From Burkholderiaceae bacterium (GTDB lineage: Bacteria > Pseudomonadota > Gammaproteobacteria > Burkholderiales > Burkholderiaceae_C): 64,000 nucleotides of DNA. The translations under genes were made by a program, and so were the position numbers. The notes under the pieces are model-generated. The model was not told the DNA's origin. It did not search any database and was given only the letters and a program-made list of their open reading frames with translations. Shown here piece after piece: positions 18,501 through 28,890 of this stretch (within the stretch, counting starts at the first letter, position 1; the number at the start of each line of letters is the position of its first letter). The DNA is taken from assembly GCA_030123545.1 (NCBI GenBank), contig CP126124.1, positions 1,798,001 through 1,862,000 of the forward strand, given 5' to 3'.

Positions 18501-19107
18501 GCCCGGCACGTCGCTGCAGGTCCCGATCCGCTTCGCGCCGACGAGCTTCGGTGCCAAGAGCGCGACGACCTCGATCGCAAGTGACGATCCCGCCGGCACG
18601 AAGAAGGTCGCCTTCGCCGGCGAGGCGCCTTCGGGCCGGCTGGTCGTGACCGGCTCGACCTGCATCGGCGGCGTCAAGGAGGGCTGTCTCGGTGAGCGCA
18701 CGATCGCGATCTGCAACGCCGGCGAATGTCCGCTGCATGTGACGAGCGTGGATTTCAGGCGCAAGAGCCCGCACTGGAGGCTCGTCAACAGCCCGTTCCC
18801 GGCGACGCTGCACCCGGGTTCGTGCCTTAGCCTGCTGATCCGCTACAAGGCGACCGAGCGTTGCCCGCGCGCGTGCGAGCTGGTCATCAGCAGCGACGAT
18901 CCGAAGACGCCGGTGAAAACGCTGGACCTGATGGCCTACACCGTCACCGAATCATGCGGCTGCAGCAAGTGCTGCGACGATTGCGCCAAGGGCTGCTGCA
19001 ACCGCACGCACCAACCGTGCTGCACTGCGCAGGCGATCGACGGATGCTGCGCGGACGAGGGTGACGACGCGCATTGCGATGACGATTCGGAGGGTCGCAC
19101 CCCATGA
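15568..19107 (+). CDS. beta-propeller (BNR/sialidase-like) protein with ASH-type repeats and cysteine-rich tail
   Basis: 1179 residues. About 1-715 form a BNR/sortilin-like propeller, with Asp-box-like repeats such as STDGGGSW, STDGGRNW, SNDGGQNW, STNGGATW and SVDGGASW. About 716-1125 hold at least four immunoglobulin-like ASH/HYDIN-type repeats (FGTVC, FGNVC, FGKVC followed by NVGNADL, NSGTCPL, NSGRCPL, NAGECPL). The last 50 residues (from C1130) carry 12 cysteines in CC and CxC patterns and an acidic end. No signal peptide is visible, so export would need a non-classical route. No glycosidase active site could be assigned; a surface, scaffold or metal-binding role is a guess. A small membrane protein overlaps its stop. 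Confidence 0.85.
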   Translation: MSLVGTAWSPIGPSPISQGPGAVNGLVSAIAVNPANANIIYIGTAGGGAWRSGDGGATWVPLFDRQLSLAVGEPGALALDPGNPDVVYLGTSGRVAAQPQAGLFKSTDGGGSWVLLGSGYPAGNTGNAIQFVAQWINVIVVDPANSNIVYLASTSGCFRSTDGGRNWTAGVNAAGDARSLALDASSPAGSRILYAGINGRGVFRSNDGGQNWTQILSGTTPAIAAAIGPAPAGFRKVVVAIAPPTAPPHPAGVQVLYASLEGTGGAPDPVGLFMSIDQGANWTKRTGAGMPGGTQGGYSFHMAVDPGSPGNGTNDIIYFGAVGHARSGDSGNNFTALANVHADNHAWAFVPQAAPTPSIVFCGNDGGLYRSTNGGATWNALAAGGLQTGLFYNLDMRPDATGSNLVSALQDNGTQTRIGSVGLGWVAAQGGDGWDVVYDGGTPSQVYCTSGFWSPAPCTRIWRSTDDGASFPTEITPWGTTSDAGCYLGPLATDPSNAGTLYASGSQNLWQSRNGGNSWRILSAFAGTGDVDVSRVNGNHVAIAVGNQVFVTTNALAATVGPPAGVVFTDVTRNLPPRRAARVAFDPNDPNTLYVVLQGFNGGAGNTGHVFRTTLAASAWTDIAPNVNVPFNALALDGADTPTAIYAGTDFGVLRSVDGGASWSILDDIHFPRVPVFDLVLRNGMLRAATYGRGAFAFVTPKGPSIAVNLEHGLEFGTVCQGPQFLTLELFNVGNADLVVTSVARLMGSTSFSVLATAGTPLVIDPGEHIDFTVRFNPTTPAAIPEVATIRIISNDPAAPVVDLAAIGTLGMPRLVSAVADGGDFGNVCLKSFLDRELTIGNSGTCPLRVTGIASSSPEFVLPGVVSYPVVVAAGAAIALPIRFRPTSLGAKAATLTITSNDAGSPRLVALSGTAPPPELDVVVADTGNFGKVCVGSFKDLPLTLHNSGRCPLSISAITSSSGEFVVPSVTAYPLVIAPGTSLQVPIRFAPTSFGAKSATTSIASDDPAGTKKVAFAGEAPSGRLVVTGSTCIGGVKEGCLGERTIAICNAGECPLHVTSVDFRRKSPHWRLVNSPFPATLHPGSCLSLLIRYKATERCPRACELVISSDDPKTPVKTLDLMAYTVTESCGCSKCCDDCAKGCCNRTHQPCCTAQAIDGCCADEGDDAHCDDDSEGRTP

Positions 19108-19361
19108 ACCTGCTGATCGAGATCTTTCCGTTCGCATTCGGTGTGTTGCTCGGCCTCACCTGGTCGCGCTTCGGCGGCCCCGGGGAGTGGCGGGCGCGCT
19201 GGGGCATCGCGTGCGTGGCGCTAGGGGCGTTTGCGACCTTCGCCAGCGGAGAGTGGCGCGAAAGTCCCATTTACTTCCTGTTCGATATCGGGCTCGTCGC
19301 CGCGATGTCGGTCGGGACGGTGTTCGCGCTGGCACGCTGGCGCCGCTGGCGCGAACGTTGA
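19104..19361 (+). CDS. small membrane protein coupled to the propeller gene
   Basis: 85 residues with three predicted hydrophobic segments (about 4-20, 33-48 and 56-76) and a basic end RWRRWRER. Its ATG overlaps the preceding stop (ATGA), so translation is coupled to the large propeller protein. No family recognised; could be a membrane anchor or export helper for its neighbour, which is inference from position only. Confidence 0.65.
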   Translation: MNLLIEIFPFAFGVLLGLTWSRFGGPGEWRARWGIACVALGAFATFASGEWRESPIYFLFDIGLVAAMSVGTVFALARWRRWRER

Positions 19362-19454
19362 AGCTCGATCGGCGTATGGCTCCGGATCGTCGATCGCGTC
19401 GCCTTCGCGGATGTCTGTAGGTCGGGTGTGGCAAGCGCGCTGAAGTCCGCCCTC

Positions 19455-19846
19455 TCAGCGCCCGCCCGCCGAATGAACCTTGGAGTAGTCGACGAACTCA
19501 CCGACGATGACGTCGTACCAGTCGATCCGCTTCGATTCTTGAACACGCGGAACCGGTCGACGACGGGGCTGGTCGCCGGGTCGCCCCCGCAGCGCTCGTC
19601 GTGGATCTCGTGAATGGCGACTTCGACCGCATGACGATTGCAGTCTTCGGGGTCGAACCACAGGCATTGCGCGCTGGTCCACGAGGCGTACAGGTGGTCG
19701 GACCGGATTTTGTCCTTCAGGCGTTGGACCGCGCGCTTGTCGGTGGGAGTGGAGCAGGTGCCGGCATCCTGTCCGGCCGCCTGTGCGGCGACGGAGGCCG
19801 CAATCGCGATGAACAGAAGCTGCGCTACGGTGCTTCGCCTTGGCAT
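19455..19846 (-). pseudogene. secreted small protein gene interrupted by a one-base frameshift
   Basis: Reading from ATG 19846 gives a signal peptide (PRRSTVAQLLFIAIAASVAAQA) and a Cys-containing mature part up to DPATSPVVDRFRVF near 19545. The sense then continues in another frame as ESKRIDWYDVIVGEFVDYSK to a TGA at 19455. Joining the two frames needs one added base around 19535-19545 and gives about 130 residues. Without it the frame runs on into low-complexity residues to 19271. Either a true frameshift mutation or a sequencing/assembly error. Family not recognised. Confidence 0.6.
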
Positions 19847-19881
19847 CTGGTGGCGTTCCGCCATGCGGGCTTCGGTGGCAG

Positions 19882-20274
19882 CTACAGTCCCCGGTTCAGA
19901 GCGACGGCGGCTTGTATCAGCGCCTGGAACGCCGCCTCGTCGATCTGGTCGCTTTCACGCAGATCGATCGCCCGCCGCACCTTGCCGTCCATGCTCGAAT
20001 TGAACAGGTGCGCCGGGTCCGGCAGCGACGCGCCCTTCGCAAAGGTGAGCTTCACATGGCTTTTGTACGACTCACCGGTGCAGACAATTCCGCCGTGCGA
20101 CCAGACCGGCGTTTCCCACTTCCATTCCTCGACGATCTGCGGGTCGGCCTGCAGGATCAGTTCACGTATGCGGCGCAGTGCGGCGCCGCGCCAGTCGCCG
20201 AGTTGCGCGATCCGCTCGGTGATCAACGTCGAAGGGGATTTCTGATGCTGGGTGTCGGCGTTCGTCATCGGCAA
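19882..20274 (-). CDS. DUF1801 domain protein
   Basis: 130-residue cytoplasmic protein of the DUF1801/YdhG type. Characteristic stretches are ADPQIVEEWKWETPVWSHGG and VKLTFAKGASLPDPAHLFNS, seen in this alpha/beta family. Function is not established. An internal ATG two codons in (MTNADTQ) is an equally good start. Confidence 0.85.
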   Translation of the reverse strand: MPMTNADTQHQKSPSTLITERIAQLGDWRGAALRRIRELILQADPQIVEEWKWETPVWSHGGIVCTGESYKSHVKLTFAKGASLPDPAHLFNSSMDGKVRRAIDLRESDQIDEAAFQALIQAAVALNRGL

Positions 20275-20305
20275 GGCGCCTGGTCTCTGATCTGCCAGAC
20301 AACGA

Positions 20306-20836
20306 TCAGCGAATGATGTCGTCGATCAATTTCTGATCGAGCCCCACTTTTTCATAGTGTTCACGCGCATTTCGCAAGTAATCATAGACGTCGAAGTGGC
20401 CGGTCGACTCGCCGTTTTCGTCGAGCCAGATGAGTGGGCCGGTGACGTTGAAAGTGATCCGCGTGGGCTCGCCGGTCTCATAGGCAATGAGTGTGTGACC
20501 CTCGCCGGGTGCTTCGTAAACGAAGTCCCCTGCGGTGGCCACCCAGCTATGTTCCAGGTAGCCCCATTTGCCGGAAATGGTGTAGGCAAAAACCTGATGC
20601 GGATGGTAGTGGCGCATGACCAGCCCCGCTTTTTTGGCCATGAGAACATCGCACCAGCGGTTCTGTGAGGGCGATATCCATAGTGGGCGTGTGAACACGG
20701 TGTCCGACAACGGTACGAAATAGCGCTCGTCGACGTCCGTGATCTTCGAGTGGTAAAGCTCGGGGGCCGCCTCGGCTTTGAAGACCTTTTCGATCGGCTT
20801 GATGTCGCGCCAGAATTCGCGGTTGGGTGCTGTCAT
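20306..20836 (-). CDS. cupin-domain protein, 2,4'-dihydroxyacetophenone dioxygenase family
   Basis: 176-residue single cupin. The metal-binding motif RHYHPHQVFAYTISGKWGYLE (about residues 75-95) and the second motif YEAPGEGHTLIAYE (about 107-120) provide His/Glu ligands. The overall sequence fits the DAD family that cleaves the side chain of hydroxyacetophenones. The actual substrate is not proven; other cupins lie at the right end of the window. An AGGAGAA-type site precedes the start. Confidence 0.75.
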   Translation of the reverse strand: MTAPNREFWRDIKPIEKVFKAEAAPELYHSKITDVDERYFVPLSDTVFTRPLWISPSQNRWCDVLMAKKAGLVMRHYHPHQVFAYTISGKWGYLEHSWVATAGDFVYEAPGEGHTLIAYETGEPTRITFNVTGPLIWLDENGESTGHFDVYDYLRNAREHYEKVGLDQKLIDDIIR

Positions 20837-20898
20837 CTCAGGTTCTCCTTTCTTGATGTCGGAGTGCCCAGCTTACGCCGACTGGGCGACGCCAATCG

Positions 20899-22452
20899 TC
20901 ACGTCGCAGTCACCTCGATCCCCTTGAACTCCCCCGCCGCGATGCGCTTCTGCCATTCCGCCGGCCCGGTGATGTGCGCGCTGGTGCCGCCGGCGTCCAC
21001 GGCGACCGTCACGGGCATGTCGACCACGTCGAACTCGTAGATCGCTTCCATGCCGAGGTCTTCGAAGCCGACGACCTTCGCGTGCTTGATCGCCTTGCTC
21101 ACCAGGTAGGCCGCGCCGCCGACCGCCATCAGGTAGGCACTTCGGTGCTTGCGGATCGCCTCGATCGCGACCGGGCCGCGCTCGGCCTTGCCGATCATCG
21201 CGATCAGGCCGGTGGCGCTCAGCATCGTCTCGGTGAACTTGTCCATGCGCGTGGCGGTGGTCGGGCCAGCCGGGCCGACGACTTCACCCGGCACCGGGTC
21301 GACCGGGCCGACGTAGTAGATCACCCGGTTCGTGAAGTCGACCGGCAGCTTTTCCCCCTTGGCCAGCATGTCGGCGATGCGCTTGTGCGCGGCGTCGCGG
21401 CCGGTCAGCATCCTGCCGTTCAACAGCAGCGTGTCACCGGGCTTCCAGCTCGCGACTTCCTCGCGGGTGAGCTGGTTCAGGTCGACGCGGCGGCTCTTGT
21501 CGTAGTCGGGCGCCCAGTGCACGTCGGGCCACAGGTCCAGGCTCGGCGGATCGAGAAAGACCGGGCCGCTGCCGTCCATCACGAAATGCGCGTGACGCGT
21601 CGCGGCGCAGTTCGGGATCATTGCGACCGGCTTGCTTGCCGCGTGCGTCGCGTACATCTTCACCTTGATGTCGAGCACGGTGGTCAGGCCCCCGAGGCCC
21701 TGCGCGCCAATGCCGAGCGCATTCACCTTGTCGTACAGCTCCAGCCGCAGCTCCTCGGTCTGCGTCAGCTTGTCGCCGCGCCTGGCTTTCGCCTGCAGCT
21801 CGTACATGTCGATGTCGTCCATCAGGCTCTGCTTGGCCATCAGCATCGCACGCTCGGCCGTGCCGCCGATGCCGATGCCGAGCATGCCCGGCGGGCACCA
21901 GCCGGCGCCCATGGTCGGCACGGTCTTCAGCACCCAGTCGACCAGGGAATCGCTCGGGTTCAGCATTGCGAACTTGGATTTGTTTTCGCTGCCACCGCCC
22001 TTCGCCGCGACCGTCACGTCCAGCGTGCTGCCGGGGACGATCTCGGTATGGATCACCGCCGGCGTGTTGTCGTGCGTGTTTTTGCGCGCGAACAGCGGGT
22101 CGGCGACGATGGAAGCGCGCAGCGTGTTGTCCGGGTCGTTGTACGCGCGGCGCACGCCTTCGTTCACGGCGTCGTCCAGGCCGCCGGTGAAGCCTTCGAG
22201 CCGCACGTCCATGCCGATTTTCAGGAACACGTTGACGATGCCGGTGTCCTGGCAGATCGGGCGGTGGCCGGTTGCGCTCATACGCGAATTCGTCAGGATC
22301 TGCGCGATCGCGTCCTTCGCGGCCGCACTCTGCTCGCGCTGGTATGCGCGCGCAAGATGCGCGATGTAGTCGGCCGGGTGGTAGTAGCTGGTGAATTGCA
22401 GCGCGCCGGCGATCGATTCGATCAGGTCGCTCTGCTTGATGTGGATGGTCAT
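20899..22452 (-). CDS. fumA: fumarate hydratase class I (4Fe-4S)
   Basis: Iron-sulfur fumarase interconverting fumarate and L-malate in the TCA cycle; 517 residues, normal for the family. Cysteines expected to hold the cluster lie in HRPICQDTG, GAGWCPPGM and IPNCAATRH. The ATG at 22452 is used because the protein then begins MTIHIKQSDLIES; the open frame extends upstream without homology. Divergent from the oxygen-stable class II enzyme fumC, giving a paired oxygen-sensitive/oxygen-resistant arrangement. Confidence 0.95.
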   Translation of the reverse strand: MTIHIKQSDLIESIAGALQFTSYYHPADYIAHLARAYQREQSAAAKDAIAQILTNSRMSATGHRPICQDTGIVNVFLKIGMDVRLEGFTGGLDDAVNEGVRRAYNDPDNTLRASIVADPLFARKNTHDNTPAVIHTEIVPGSTLDVTVAAKGGGSENKSKFAMLNPSDSLVDWVLKTVPTMGAGWCPPGMLGIGIGGTAERAMLMAKQSLMDDIDMYELQAKARRGDKLTQTEELRLELYDKVNALGIGAQGLGGLTTVLDIKVKMYATHAASKPVAMIPNCAATRHAHFVMDGSGPVFLDPPSLDLWPDVHWAPDYDKSRRVDLNQLTREEVASWKPGDTLLLNGRMLTGRDAAHKRIADMLAKGEKLPVDFTNRVIYYVGPVDPVPGEVVGPAGPTTATRMDKFTETMLSATGLIAMIGKAERGPVAIEAIRKHRSAYLMAVGGAAYLVSKAIKHAKVVGFEDLGMEAIYEFDVVDMPVTVAVDAGGTSAHITGPAEWQKRIAAGEFKGIEVTAT

Positions 22453-22589
22453 GGTGGTTGTCGGTCGGATCGGGGAATGGGCGTCGGATGGGAGGTGCAT
22501 TCGCCGCGTCGCTTGCGGCTCGCGCGCGCCCGCGGTATTTTGACAGCTTGACCGCCTGATATATGGACAACAGCAGAACGGAGAACCAT

Positions 22590-23978
22590 ATGACCACCCG
22601 CACCGAACGCGACACTTTCGGCCTCATCGAGGTACCGAACGAACATCTGTGGGGCGCGCAGACACAGCGTTCGTTCCAGAACTTCGACATCTCGGGCGAG
22701 CACCAGCCGCGCGAGATCATCCGCGCACTGGCGCAGATCAAGCGCTCGTCGGCGGTGGTCAACCGCGCGCTCGGACTGCTCGACGACAAGAAGGCGAAAG
22801 CGATCGCCGAGGCCGCCGACGAGGTGATCGCGGGCCGGCACGCCGGCGAGTTCCCGCTGGTGGTTTGGCAGACCGGCTCCGGCACGCAGACCAACATGAA
22901 CGTGAACGAGGTGCTGGCGAACCGCGCGAGCGAACTGCTCGGCGGGCAGCGCGGCGAGCAGCGCCTGGTGCACCCGAACGACGAGGTGAACCGCAGCCAG
23001 TCGAGCAACGACGTGTTCCCGACCGCAATGCATGTCGCGGCGGTGGACGCGATCACGCACCGGCTGCTGCCGGCGCTCACCGAGCTGCGTGCGACGCTGC
23101 AGAAGAAATCCGCGGAATTCGCCGACATCGTGAAGATCGGCCGCACCCATCTGCAGGACGCGACGCCGCTGACGCTGGGGCAGGAATTCTCCGGCTACGT
23201 CGCGCAGCTCGCGCATGGCGAGGCGCATCTGCGCGCGGCGCTGCCGCACCTGTGCGAGCTGGCGCTCGGCGGCACCGCGGTCGGCACCGGGCTGAACGCG
23301 CCGCCGGGCTATGCCGAGCAGGCTGCGGCCGAACTGGCGCGCCTGACCGGCCTGCCGCTGGTCAGCAGCCCGAACAAATTCGAGGCTCTCGCCTCCTGCG
23401 ACGCGCTGGTGCACGCGCACGGTGCGCTGAAGACGCTGGCCGCGAGCCTGATGAAGATCGCGAACGACGTGCGCTGGCTTGCCAGCGGTCCGCGCAGCGG
23501 CATCGGCGAGCTGGCCATTCCCGAGAACGAACCGGGCTCGTCGATCATGCCGGGCAAGGTGAACCCGACCCAGTGCGAGGCGCTGACCATGCTGTGCTGC
23601 CAGGTGTTCGGCAACGACGTCGCGATCAACTTCGGTGGCGCGTCGGGCAATTTCGAGCTGAACGTGTTCCGTCCGATGGTCGCGCACGACTTCCTGCAGA
23701 GCGTGCGGCTGCTGGCCGACGGCATGAGAAGCTTCAACGCGCATTGCGCTGTCGGGATCGAGCCGAACCGCGAGCGCATCGCCGAGCTGGTGCAGCGCTC
23801 GCTGATGCTCGTGACCGCGCTCAATCCGCACATCGGTTACGACAAGTCCGCACAGATCGCGAAGAAGGCGCACAAGGAGGGCACCAGCCTGCGCGAGGCG
23901 GCGCTCGCGCTCGGCTTCGTCACGGCCGAGCAGTTCGACGCCTGGGTGCAGCCGCGCGATATGGTAGGGCGCGGCTGA
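22590..23978 (+). CDS. fumC: fumarate hydratase class II
   Basis: Cluster-free fumarase, 462 residues, of the fumarase/aspartase superfamily. Signature GSSIMPGKVNP (about residues 315-325) and the active-site segments TGSGTQTNMN and EVNRSQSSNDVFPT are intact. The start at 22590 has GGAGAA 5 bases upstream, better than the ATG at 22563. Divergent to fumA. The 208 bases after it, before acs, show no gene. Confidence 0.97.
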   Translation: MTTRTERDTFGLIEVPNEHLWGAQTQRSFQNFDISGEHQPREIIRALAQIKRSSAVVNRALGLLDDKKAKAIAEAADEVIAGRHAGEFPLVVWQTGSGTQTNMNVNEVLANRASELLGGQRGEQRLVHPNDEVNRSQSSNDVFPTAMHVAAVDAITHRLLPALTELRATLQKKSAEFADIVKIGRTHLQDATPLTLGQEFSGYVAQLAHGEAHLRAALPHLCELALGGTAVGTGLNAPPGYAEQAAAELARLTGLPLVSSPNKFEALASCDALVHAHGALKTLAASLMKIANDVRWLASGPRSGIGELAIPENEPGSSIMPGKVNPTQCEALTMLCCQVFGNDVAINFGGASGNFELNVFRPMVAHDFLQSVRLLADGMRSFNAHCAVGIEPNRERIAELVQRSLMLVTALNPHIGYDKSAQIAKKAHKEGTSLREAALALGFVTAEQFDAWVQPRDMVGRG

Positions 23979-24186
23979 CGGCGCGCCGGCACCACGGGTT
24001 TTGCCCGGGCGATGGCAGGACCGGGCGCGGCGGCGCAAAATGGGCCCCGGGCTTTGGTCCGGCGGTTGCACCAACCTGTCGGAACCCGATGCTTTCGTAC
24101 GATCCGAGCCGTCAGTGGCCTGTAAGAGCCGCTGACCACACTCAGCGCCGAGCGAACCAACCCATCGAACATCAAAGGAGACCCCC

Positions 24187-26204
<2,018 letters not shown>

Positions 26205-26205
<1 letters not shown>

Positions 26206-26270
26206 TTGCTATCTATTAGATAGCTAACTTGTTAGAATGGATAAGGGCTTGAGCCCAGTTTGATGCATAG
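26205..26270. repeat. intergenic palindromic repeat, copy A
   Basis: Starts with GCTATCT-ATT-AGATAGC (26208-26224), is noticeably AT-rich, and is followed about 25 bases later by a GGGC-TTGA-GCCC hairpin. The same two-part order occurs at 57612-57672. Similar short elements are common in Comamonadaceae genomes, from general knowledge. Confidence 0.55.
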
Positions 26271-26300
26271 AAAAGCCCGCCGGACGACCGGCGGGCTTTT
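26271..26300. terminator. bidirectional rho-independent terminator
   Basis: Perfect 13-bp stem, arms 26271-26283 and 26288-26300, loop ACGA, flanked by AAAA on one side and TTTT on the other. It sits between the convergent acs and cytochrome c genes and can end transcription from both. Confidence 0.92.
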
Positions 26301-26333
26301 GGGTCGGTCCGCGGCTCGCGCAGGCAGCGCCGA

Positions 26334-26663
26334 CTACTTCAGCGACAGCACCCAGGCCGCGAGCTTTTTCGCCTCGGCCTCGTTCACCTGCGTGTTCGCC
26401 GGCATCGGCACCGGGCCCCAGACGCCGGAGCCGCCCTTCATGATCTTCGCGGCGAGCATGTCGACCGCGCCTTTCTGGCCCGCGTACTTGGCCGCGACAT
26501 CCTTGAACGCCGGGCCGACCACCTTGCGGTCGATCGCATGGCAGGACATGCAGTTCTTCGCTGTCGCCAGCGCCTGATCGGCCAATGCAGGAGCGCTGAA
26601 TGCCAGCGTGGCGGAAAGCGCGACGACCGGTGCGGTGATCGCCGCGAGCCATGGTTTGTTCAT
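26334..26663 (-). CDS. periplasmic cytochrome c (c551/c8-like)
   Basis: 109-residue monoheme c-type cytochrome. Signal peptide 1-29 (ending ALA), heme site CMSCH at 38-42 and a probable Met ligand in GPVPMPANTQV. Size and motif order fit the small class I c551/c8 electron carriers that serve terminal oxidases or nitrogen-oxide reductases. It shares the bidirectional terminator with acs. Confidence 0.93.
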   Translation of the reverse strand: MNKPWLAAITAPVVALSATLAFSAPALADQALATAKNCMSCHAIDRKVVGPAFKDVAAKYAGQKGAVDMLAAKIMKGGSGVWGPVPMPANTQVNEAEAKKLAAWVLSLK

Positions 26664-26758
26664 GGTTTTCCTCCTCGGATGCGGTAAATTCGGGTCGCGC
26701 CATTGTAGCGATGGCGTTTCAACGCCAAGGCCTGCTGTAGCGTGGACATGGAGGCGCG

Positions 26759-27016
26759 ATGTATCTGCTCGGAATCGGCATTATTCTGCTGCTGCTCAAG
26801 TTCTTCGACGTGGCGCCGGTGGCCAGCTGGAGTTGGTGGCTGGTGCTCGCACCGTTCGCGCTGACGGCACTGTGGTGGCTCTGGGCCGACTGGTCCGGCT
26901 ACAGCAAGCGCAAGGCGATGGAGAAGATGGACAAGCGTCACAGCGACCGGATCGAACGGCAGCGCGATGCGCTCGGCCTGGGCACGCGCCGCGGCGGCAC
27001 GGACAAGCGGCGCTGA
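26759..27016 (+). CDS. small Trp-rich membrane protein (TIGR04438-like)
   Basis: 85 residues: two hydrophobic segments (about 1-16 and 24-44) rich in tryptophan (WSWWLVL, LWWLWADWSGY) followed by a strongly charged tail (KRKAMEKMDKRHSDRIERQ). Matches the small Trp-rich family found in Burkholderiales. Function unknown. Confidence 0.8.
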   Translation: MYLLGIGIILLLLKFFDVAPVASWSWWLVLAPFALTALWWLWADWSGYSKRKAMEKMDKRHSDRIERQRDALGLGTRRGGTDKRR

Positions 27017-27075
27017 GTTGATGCGCGCACGGCTTCGCCTGCGCATGAAGCGACGGACGCGCTGCCAGATCAAAT

Positions 27076-27196
27076 GGCCGCGGAGCAGGCCGTTCGCGGG
27101 CACCCGCGGAGCCGGCTCCGCCGGGCCGCTGAGTGCGCCCCCTTCAAGGGGGTTGGCGAAGCGACATGCTAGTAGCGCAGCCTGGGGGTGCTTCAG
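27076..27196. repeat. GC-rich dispersed repeat, copy 1
   Basis: About 120 bases closely matching 35280-35397: GGCCGCGGAGCAGGCC, then CCGCGGA.C.GGCT, GGCCGCTG.GTGCG, CCCCTTnAnGGGG, GCGAAGCGACA and GCAGCCTGGGGGTG. Contains short hairpins. Both copies end at the stop codon of a minus-strand gene, here ilvD. Confidence 0.8.
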
Positions 27197-28890
27197 AACC
27201 CGTCGAGCACCGCGCCGCGGCTCGCGGTCGACACGTTGTGCGCGAACTTGGCCTGCACGCCGCGCGTGTAGCGCGGTGCAGGGGCCTTCCACGCGGCGCG
27301 GCGCTGCGCGATTTCGGCCTCGGGCACGTTCAGTTCGAGCTTGAGCTGGTTCGAGTCGATCGTGATCGAGTCGCCTTCGTGGATCAGCGCGATCGTGCCG
27401 CCGACCTGGGCCTCGGGCGCGACATGGCCGACCACCATGCCCCAGGTGCCGCCGGAGAAACGCCCGTCGGTGATCAGGCCCACGCTCTCGCCCAGGCCGG
27501 CGCCGATCAGCGCGCTGGTCGGTGCGAGCATCTCGGGCATGCCGGGGCCGCCCTTCGGGCCCAGGTAGCGCAGCACCATCACGTCGCCCGGCTTGATCTT
27601 GCCTGCGAGGATCGCGGCGAGCGCCGATTGCTCGTCGTCGAACACCCGCGCCGGCCCGGTCATCGCGTGGTTCTTCAGGCCGGTGATCTTCGCGACGCTG
27701 CCCTCGGGCGACAGGTTGCCCTTGAGGATCGCCAGGTGGCCGTGCGGGTACAGCGGCTTCTCGATCGGGCGGATCACGTCCTGGTCGGCCCGCGGCGCGT
27801 CCGAGACGCCGGCCAGCGTCTCGGCAACGGTCTTGCCGGTGATGGTCATGCAGTCGCCGTGCAGCAGGCCGGCGCGCAGCAAGATCTTCATCACCTGCGG
27901 AATGCCGCCGGCGCGGTGCAGGTCGACCGCCAGGTACTTGCCGCTGGGTTTCAGGTCGCACAGCACCGGCACCTTTCTGCGCACCCGCTCGAAGTCGTCG
28001 ATGGTCCACTCGACGCCGGCCGCGTGCGCGATCGCGAGCAGGTGCAGCACCGCATTGGTCGAGCCGCCGATCGCCATGATCACCGCGACCGCGTTCTCGA
28101 TCGCCTCGCGCGTCACGATGTCGCGCGGCTTCAAGTCATTCCGGATCGCCTCGATCAGCACCTTCGCCGATTCGCGCGCCGAGTTCGCCTTCTCGTCGTG
28201 CGGGTTCGCCATCGTCGACGAATAGGGGAGCGACATGCCCAGCGCCTCAATCGCCGACGACATGGTGTTCGCGGTGTACATGCCGCCGCAGGAACCCGTG
28301 CCGGGAATCGCGTGGCGCTCGATCTGCAGCAGTTCCGCGTCGCTCATGCGGCCCGCGGCGTTCTCGCCGACCGCCTCGAACACGCTGACGATGTTCAGGT
28401 CCTGCCCTTTGTAGTGACCAGGGAGGATCGTGCCGCCATAGACGAAGATTGCCGGCACGTTCGCGCGCAGCATGCCCATCATGCCGCCCGGCATGTTCTT
28501 GTCGCAGCCGCCGATCACGACCACGCCGTCCATCCATTGGCCCTGCACGCAGGTTTCGACGCAGTCGGCGATCACCTCGCGGCTGACCAGCGAATATTTC
28601 ATGCCCTCGGTGCCCATCGCCATGCCGTCGGAGATCGTCGGCGTGCCGAACACCTGTGCGTTGCCGCCGGCTTCCAGAATGCCGGCGACCGCCGCGTCGG
28701 CGAGCTTCTGCAGCCCCGAGTTGCACGGCGTGATCGTGCTGTGGCTGTTCGCGACGCCGACCATCGGCTTCTTGAAGTCGCCCTCGGTGTAGCCCATCGC
28801 GTAATACATCGAGCGGTTCGGCGCGCGCGCCTTGCCTTCGGTGATATGGGCCGAGCGGTGGTTGATCGGGATGATCTTTCGGGTCGCCAT
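27193..28890 (-). CDS. ilvD: dihydroxy-acid dehydratase
   Basis: Fe-S dehydratase of valine/isoleucine (and pantothenate precursor) synthesis; 565 residues, normal. Cluster and active-site motifs include CDKNMPGGMMG, TPCNSGLQ, GTGSCGGMYTANTM and GRFSGGTWG. Start ATG 28890 (MATRKIIPINHRSAH) is preferred; the open frame upstream has no homology. Its 3' end abuts the GC-rich repeat at 27076-27196. Confidence 0.97.
   Translation of the reverse strand: MATRKIIPINHRSAHITEGKARAPNRSMYYAMGYTEGDFKKPMVGVANSHSTITPCNSGLQKLADAAVAGILEAGGNAQVFGTPTISDGMAMGTEGMKYSLVSREVIADCVETCVQGQWMDGVVVIGGCDKNMPGGMMGMLRANVPAIFVYGGTILPGHYKGQDLNIVSVFEAVGENAAGRMSDAELLQIERHAIPGTGSCGGMYTANTMSSAIEALGMSLPYSSTMANPHDEKANSARESAKVLIEAIRNDLKPRDIVTREAIENAVAVIMAIGGSTNAVLHLLAIAHAAGVEWTIDDFERVRRKVPVLCDLKPSGKYLAVDLHRAGGIPQVMKILLRAGLLHGDCMTITGKTVAETLAGVSDAPRADQDVIRPIEKPLYPHGHLAILKGNLSPEGSVAKITGLKNHAMTGPARVFDDEQSALAAILAGKIKPGDVMVLRYLGPKGGPGMPEMLAPTSALIGAGLGESVGLITDGRFSGGTWGMVVGHVAPEAQVGGTIALIHEGDSITIDSNQLKLELNVPEAEIAQRRAAWKAPAPRYTRGVQAKFAHNVSTASRGAVLDGF

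Noticed and set aside
15124..18813. 1229-codon open frame on the minus strand
   Set aside because: Arg/Ala/Asp-rich antisense shadow of the propeller protein in high-GC DNA; no domains, no start signal, and the plus-strand gene has clear repeats.
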